From Lunularia cruciata (lineage: Eukaryota > Streptophyta > Marchantiopsida > Lunulariales > Lunulariaceae), in contig OX419758.1 in NCBI GenBank assembly GCA_948567375.1, forward strand, positions 44,521,001-44,585,000: 64,000 nucleotides of DNA, written 5' to 3'. Of this stretch, positions 58,460 to 64,000 are shown piece after piece (position 1 is the first letter of the stretch; the number at the start of each line of letters is the position of its first letter). Both the position numbers and the translations under genes were made by a program. Under the pieces are notes generated by a model that did no database searches, was not told where the DNA came from, and saw only the letters and a list, made by a program, of their open reading frames with translations.

Positions 58460-59580
58460 TTTCTAAGAGAGAAAATTTGATCATATCTTTTGGGTTTTGT
58501 TTAGACTTCTTGTGATTGGATTCCCTCTATTTTTTACTTCTTATTTGTGCACCGCGTTTGTGTGAAGTGCCTTGACTTTAGAGCGTTGGTGCTCTTTTGG
58601 CTCTTGATATTTAGGTTGGAGTGATGACCAATTAGATTATTTATGTTTCTCTCTTATGAGGCAAGAAGTGATGACCTACAAACCACAAGAGTGCATGTTA
58701 TGATGATAGAGTACAAGTCACCTTTTCCACTAATGTATTTATCATAATTAGAGCTACATTAGTGAGTGCAACATTAGTAATCTACAGTTAGGATCACCAC
58801 CAAGTGCCACCACCAATTGAACTTCAATTGGTAGTAGCACTTGGTGGTAATCCTTGGTATGGTGGCTAAAATTGTAGTTTGAGTTACATTATCACAACAA
58901 AGTTCTTTGAGGATTCCAAACAAGATATTGCTACAATATGCAGAGGGTTTACACAAAGTGGTGCTCGATGTCAACTTGTATCTTAGGTCCCAATGAGGGA
59001 GGAGATTGACTCTAATTTGGAGTTTGATACAAGAGTTGATTTAGCTGAGAGTGCACTTGGTGTGTTCACATCATTATTGTAAGACATGGATAAGATTTAT
59101 AGGGTCTCTAAGGCCCCAAGTGCTACTCTAGTATAGTGTGTACTATTGAGTTGGATGATTGCCTCCAAGAGTTTGATAGTTGGTGTGATCTACACCAAAT
59201 GCAGAACTTGAGCTTGTTCATACCCATCATGGCATGGAAGGGGTTGTTTTAGCTCTTGGAGTGTCCACCAATGAATGACTATCATAAATTCTAGAGAGCT
59301 CACTTAGAGGAGATCAAGCTATGGAGATAATAGGTCTCCAAACTACATCTCCATCACATCAAGCTTGGTTGAAAATGTTATATTGGCAATAACCATGAGT
59401 TTTATTGCTAGTAGCATTGGTGTATCCAATGGAGGTCCACTAGTTGGAGATGGTGCTATTGTGAGTGGGTGTATTGCTACAAGAGGTAGTGCAATACTAG
59501 GGTTTAACCCCACGGTAGATTTCTTCTAATGTTTGAAGTAGAACTACCAAGGAGTGCAAATTGACAAGCTAAGAAGCTTA
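58460..59580 (+). pseudogene. Family C leader and Gag N-terminal part
   Basis: The leader (58460-58890) includes a near-perfect inverted repeat. Gag follows from about 58900, with reading frames matching 22161-22661 and 29600-30119 (REEIDSNLEFDTRVDLAESA type sequence, then HLEEIKLWR). It contains stops and is interrupted at 59580 by a B solo LTR. Confidence 0.68.
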
Positions 59581-61469
59581 TGTGACAACCCAAAAAATAT
59601 CACTTTTAAGGTAATGAGGTAAGTAAAGTTCATTCCCGTAGAGATACTAGTCAGAATTGGTCAAATACAAAGTCAAATGTCACAATGTAGTTCTTCTTGG
59701 TTGCGTCTTTAATCTCTCAGGTAGAAACCACATCCAAAAGAGAGTAACAAGCACTGATTTGCAGTCTTGTCACAACAATTGGTCACACTTATCACAACTC
59801 CATCAAATCTTTCCAAACAATCTTGATTTTGATGATTCAGGCTTTCCTAAAAATGGCACTTCACTGCAAAACAACTTTGCCTCAAAATTGTGTTCTACCC
59901 CTCCATTGAAGGCACAACTTCCTTGGTCAAAATTGCTTCACATCAACTCTGTGCTACACTCACAAATGCAGAATACTACCAACACTACAATTCCTCTCAG
60001 ATCTATCAAGGCATTGCTCCGATTGCACTTCACTCAAGATCAAACACACAGAATGAAGATCAAGGCTACGGAATCCAACATCCACCAAGCACACTGGCTT
60101 GCACTTCAAATTTCTCCACACTCACAGAGACAAACACAAAGTTGATATTCGAAATCAAGCTCAAGCAACGAGCACTGCTTCACAACACTTTGCTTTATCT
60201 ATTTTTAGAGATAATGAACACTAAACAGCATATCATTGCAAATACTACTCTTAATTAGTAAAGCAAAAGACACTACTAACAACTATACCATTCTATAACA
60301 ACTCTTCTAACCTGTAGATCCAAAATGACAAACCACTTCTTTATATCTACCTCTTCAATCTCAAAACTGTTACTACTCCGATCCGATGTCTACTTCTTCC
60401 TCGGCTTCCAAACCTGAAGTAACTCCACTTACTACGTGGTCCTCGGGTTTCACAACTACTAATTCATCTTCTAATTCTACTACTTCTTTGCTCTGATCTA
60501 CAATTCCTGTCATAATTAATCCTTCTAAATCTCTATCTCCAAACCCACTCTTCTTTAAAGTGTCAAATGTCAAATCTAAAGATACTTGCACTCCTATATC
60601 TCTTACTTCGGGTCTAACTATTATCAATTCCTTTACTAATTCTACTATGTCATCATCAAGGATTGTAATTGAACGCATGGGTACACTATCTACACCTTCA
60701 ATTTGTAACCCACTTTCCCCTAATCACTCATGTAACTGACTCAAAGACACTTACTATTTGATCTTGCACTTTGGGTTCATTCACTACTGCTATTTCTTTT
60801 CTAATTCTATCATATTTCAATCAAAACTGAAATTGAAGTCATGGGTATCCTAAATATCTTCTTTCCCTATCCTAACTATTTTAGATGCTTCAAATATCTG
60901 ACCCAAAAACTACTACATCCGATGTTTGACTACCTCAGATTGAATCACATTTTTCTTGAGGCAAAGTCTTTAGACCCAAAGTCATGTAAACCCAAAGTTT
61001 GAAGTCTGGAGTCCAAAGTCTTGTAGACCCGAAGACACCAAACTACTTTGTACATCTACTCCCAAAACTTCAAATGCTTGTAACTTTTGTTACAAACCTT
61101 CAAACTCTGCAATTTTGGTGGCAAAAGAAAGCCTTAGACGAGATGCTTCCAACGAAATATAGCACGCATGATTTGGATCTTTCATCACTAAGATACAACC
61201 CTTGCTAGAATCCTGACCTACAATTTCTATTCCTCCTTCAAGTGTGCCCTCCTTCAATGTCTGATCCGATTTTTTCCTCCTCTGATACAAAATAAGCTTC
61301 TTTGGGTTTGATCCAATCCGAGTACTTCTTCCTCCAACGCAAATTGACTTCTTTGGGTCAAATCAAAATACAAACTTCTCATCGTTTATTCTCCATTTGG
61401 GTTCAATTCGGTTTCAATAATGCATTTCTTCTTTAAAACTCGTCCAAAATGCAAAATGTTGGTACCACA
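59581..61469 (-). repeat. Family B solo LTR (1.9 kb)
   Basis: 1,889 bp with the family B ends. Flanks gctta (59576-59580) and gcttg (61470-61474) are an imperfect 5-bp target duplication. C-family gag resumes right after it. It keeps the C-terminal part of the U3 reading frame open for 101 codons (60373-60678, ending GLEAEEEVDIGSE); the N-terminal and acidic modules are absent. Confidence 0.88.
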
Positions 61470-61673
61470 GCTTGCAAGAGTTCTAAGAAAAGGCTAAAGA
61501 GAGCCTTTGCAAGGCATACACTTGCATGAAATAGTTAAGCAATTCACTCAAGGAGTTATTGAGGCCTATGCAGCCTAGTTTTGGTATGGAATCTTGGATA
61601 AAAAGTTGCAAAGTCTATAGAGTATGTGATGCTAGTTTTATACATGCTACCTCACCTACTTTGGTGATCTAAA
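61470..61673 (+). pseudogene. Family C Gag, continued
   Basis: Matches the minus-strand copy near 29370-29570 (cttgcaag...cttgcatg..atg order). It is cut at about 61673 by an A-type LTR. Confidence 0.65.
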
Positions 61674-62276
61674 TGATGGTTCTATATTAGTCATGGTTAG
61701 CTCAAGTTAGTCATAGCTAAGATAGAGGGGACTTTACTTTAGAGGAAGTAGAAAAGATGAGCACCACTATTTTGGATTTTAGTGTGTTGACTTGGTATTA
61801 TTCCTAGGTGTTTGGCTTTGAGGAAAGAGTTGAGAACTCTTGGGCCCACAAGCCTTTTTGTTTTGGATTCTTCTTTAGTCCAAGGATAGCCCATGTGAAG
61901 GAATCCTTGACTTAGTGGTTGGGTCAAGATAAGACCACCTGCTTAGTGGAATATGCCCATGTGAATGGATATTCTTTTTTACTTTTTGACTTTATTTGAC
62001 TTTTAGTCTAGTAACTTGAGTTACTACGGTAATTAGTAACTTTGGTACGTAACTATTTCACAAGTATATAATCAAGGGGTGAGGAGGTACTCATCATCCT
62101 TTCATTTGCAACTATCTCTCTCTCATTGAGTTCTCTAGTGAGCAATGTCTTGAGTCTTGGAGTGTTAGCCTTGGAGGAGTATGATGGAGTTTGGGTTCCT
62201 TGCCTTCTTAGTCCATGGTGCGCTACCATAATAGCCATCAGAGGTTCATCCTGAGTGAGAGACAGGCCGGCTCACA
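61674..62276 (+). repeat. Family A-type LTR, 5'-truncated
   Basis: About 603 bp with high similarity by eye to the family A LTR in opposite orientation to the complete element, ending GGCTCACA. About 100 bp of the U3 start is missing. It holds the about 18 bp ('gaccacctgcttagtgga') missing from the complete element. C-family gag resumes at 62277. Confidence 0.85.
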
Positions 62277-64000
62277 AAGCGTATTGGGGTCAACATGGTG
62301 GAAGAGAGTGGCAACATCTAGATTTGGTAGGGAGATCTCATTTAGAGTTGTTACTTCTTCTAGAGTGTAGTAGAGTGCACCAAGCTGTGTTGGCTTCCAA
62401 GGGCAAAGTGGACAACCCTAATCTTATGGAATGAGTAGAGGCCTAGTGCAACTAGACCTTTATCTTCATTTTTGGGTCAATAGCAACCAATGAGTGTTGG
62501 TGTTGCTTGTTGGACTTGTGGTGTACCTCACTACAAAAGAGAGTGCACTCAAGGTAGTGGACATGATACCTTTGGTGCATCATAACCAATATAGATATAA
62601 TGTGACCATTGCCATAGATTTGGCCATACCAATGACTAATGCTTTGACCTTCATATGGAGTTATAGAGTGGTAGAGCTCCTACGGTAGGTGGTAGAGGAG
62701 CTCTAGGTCATGGAGGACAAGGTGGTAGAAGATCCACACCTAGTAGGGGTGCAATACCTACCCTTGCTTTTGATATAGCCATAGCTATTAGGATTAAGCA
62801 GTTGGAGCAAAGATTAGCTAGCATGGCTATAGCTTACAAAAGGTCAGATTTGAGTGTTGAGGCTTCCACCTCTTATGTTGGTGATAAGGATGTCTTGGAC
62901 TTTATGTGCAGAGCAATATAGGTAGATGCATCTACCATAGTTATTGGGAGTGCACTACGTGCTCCAAAGCCTAGAGGAGCATCAATGGAGTTGGACCCAC
63001 AAAGAAGAAAGGTTGGTAGATAGGTTAGACTTCCCCAATCTTTCACACTCTATGAGGTACTACAAATGACATTCATAGCTCCTAAATGTCCTAATGCATG
63101 TGTGGTAGGTGGTGATGGAATGCATGATAGACTAGATGTTAGTCAACCACCTACTACTACACAAATTGAGCACAATGTAAATGGTGGCTCAATTGGTTAT
63201 GTGCTTTCCTTTGTTCTCAACCAATGACATGTTTAAATTGGGAGTTGACCCAGCTCTAGTGTTTTGGTTGGCTACTATGCTTTGTGAGAGTAGGGATGAT
63301 GGGGTTCTTATTTCTAGAGCAAAGGTGAATAATAGTAGAGTTGATTTGGTTGAGGAGTGTGGGATCAGCTTAACAACCAATGGTTTATGGCAAACAATAG
63401 TAGCTAGGTTGGAGGAGTTACCAACTAGACTTGCCTTTGAGCAAGCTTGGTTCACACTTGAAGTTTTTGGACAGCTAGAGTGGGATTCTTTGTTTGGTGG
63501 GACCTTTAGGGAAGGTCTGTACACCACAAAGGGTAATTAGAATTTGGTATGCAATCCCTTATGTTGGAAAAGTCTATAGTTGTTGATCTTCCATATCAAT
63601 CTTTTCTCCTACAAAAGACCAATGTGGAGAGGTGCCTATTTTAAATGCAAACATCTTTAGGAGATGGTTCTACACAATACATCATATGTGGGGAGCTCAT
63701 TATCCAGATTCAGCCTGGTCATTTGATTGATAGCTTTATGGTGAGAGCTCATGCCATTGTGACAATAGCAAGGTCATATGATATGCTAGTTGGTGGAGAA
63801 GTGTTATATACTTGAGGTTTTAGTGGTGATTATTAGGAAGAGACAACTTCATACAGACCAAGTTGGTAGTTAGATGAGGGACAAGTATGTCGCCTACCAA
63901 TGCACTTTAGTAGTGGCAATCTTGGCTCACTACAATCAAGGACCATGGCATTAGTTTCAGCCTTCAATGGTTCAGTTACTTGGCTTGGTGACTTATTAGA
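62277..64000 (+). pseudogene. Family C Gag and protease region (runs off the right edge)
   Basis: Contains a zinc knuckle CWTCGVPHYKREC near 62510-62550 with spacing CX2CX3HX4C, then a Gly/Arg-rich stretch, IKQLEQRLASMAIAYKRSDL (about 62790-62850), the open frame 63181-63540 (LCESRDDGVLISRAKVNNSR), and near 63690-63830 a protease-like region ending IVTIARSYDMLVGGEVLY. Stops at several points. RT would follow beyond the window. Confidence 0.65.

Noticed and set aside
1-64000. CRISPR arrays, bacterial operons, rRNA or tRNA genes
   Set aside because: No regularly spaced short repeats and no cloverleaf with the conserved GGTTCGA-type loop noticed; content is plant retroelements and one plant gene.

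Overview
This is a nuclear window from a land plant. It is mostly a graveyard of nested Ty3/gypsy-type LTR retrotransposons, with one better-preserved genic island at about 46.2-54.2 kb that holds a single-exon F-box/LRR-like gene with a strong plant-style start context (50966-52459). A non-flowering plant such as a moss is a guess from the gene's style and the A+T-rich spacers; nothing in the window proves it. I saw no bacterial operons, CRISPR arrays, rRNA or tRNA genes.

I named the repeat families by their LTR ends. Family A (LTR 677 bp, tRNA-Asp-like primer site) has one nearly complete copy at 111-7908 on the minus strand, with LTRs identical by eye. It is inserted in the integrase of family B with a 4-bp target duplication. 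Family B (primer site matching the tRNA-Asp 3' end at 16 of 18 positions) covers 1-110 and 7909-16855. Its 3.6-kb LTR carries, in U3, a decayed but conserved coiled-coil/acidic reading frame. Other B-family LTRs lie at 16856-17515 (remnant), 25033-28827 (a solo LTR split by a second solo LTR in opposite orientation, 25563-27456), 33757-37009 (3.25 kb, also with the U3 reading frame, perfect 5-bp target duplication) and 59581-61469. Family C (LTR starting TGTGGCA) has pieces at 17813-20975, 22161-24419, 28828-31865 and 55975-64000; one copy ends its pol gene with a PHD finger. Family E (38919-43526) is a short-LTR element whose LTR is packed with GAAnnTTC motifs.

Layout: 0-17.5 kb is A inside B inside an older B-family LTR inside an A-type LTR fragment. 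17.5-25 kb is a mosaic of C and another gypsy integrase (D). 25-28.8 kb is LTR-in-LTR, followed by a C-family gag and LTR to 31.9 kb. 31.9-33.8 kb is unassigned. 33.8-37.0 kb is the long solo LTR. 37-44 kb is an unrecognised decayed gene split by element E. 44-46 kb is A+T-rich with another unrecognised decayed reading frame. 46-54 kb is the genic island, followed by a very A+T-rich spacer to 56 kb. 56-64 kb is a C-family copy interrupted by a B solo LTR and an A-type LTR.

The most notable signal is the family B reading frame in U3. It lies upstream of the LTR core promoter, so in a full element it would be the 3'-most gene of the genomic RNA, the position known for retroviral U3 genes such as MMTV sag or HIV nef. 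Parts of it are recognisable in four further B-family LTRs, and solo LTRs of about 1.9 kb have lost most of it. The second is the PHD finger attached to the C-family integrase.
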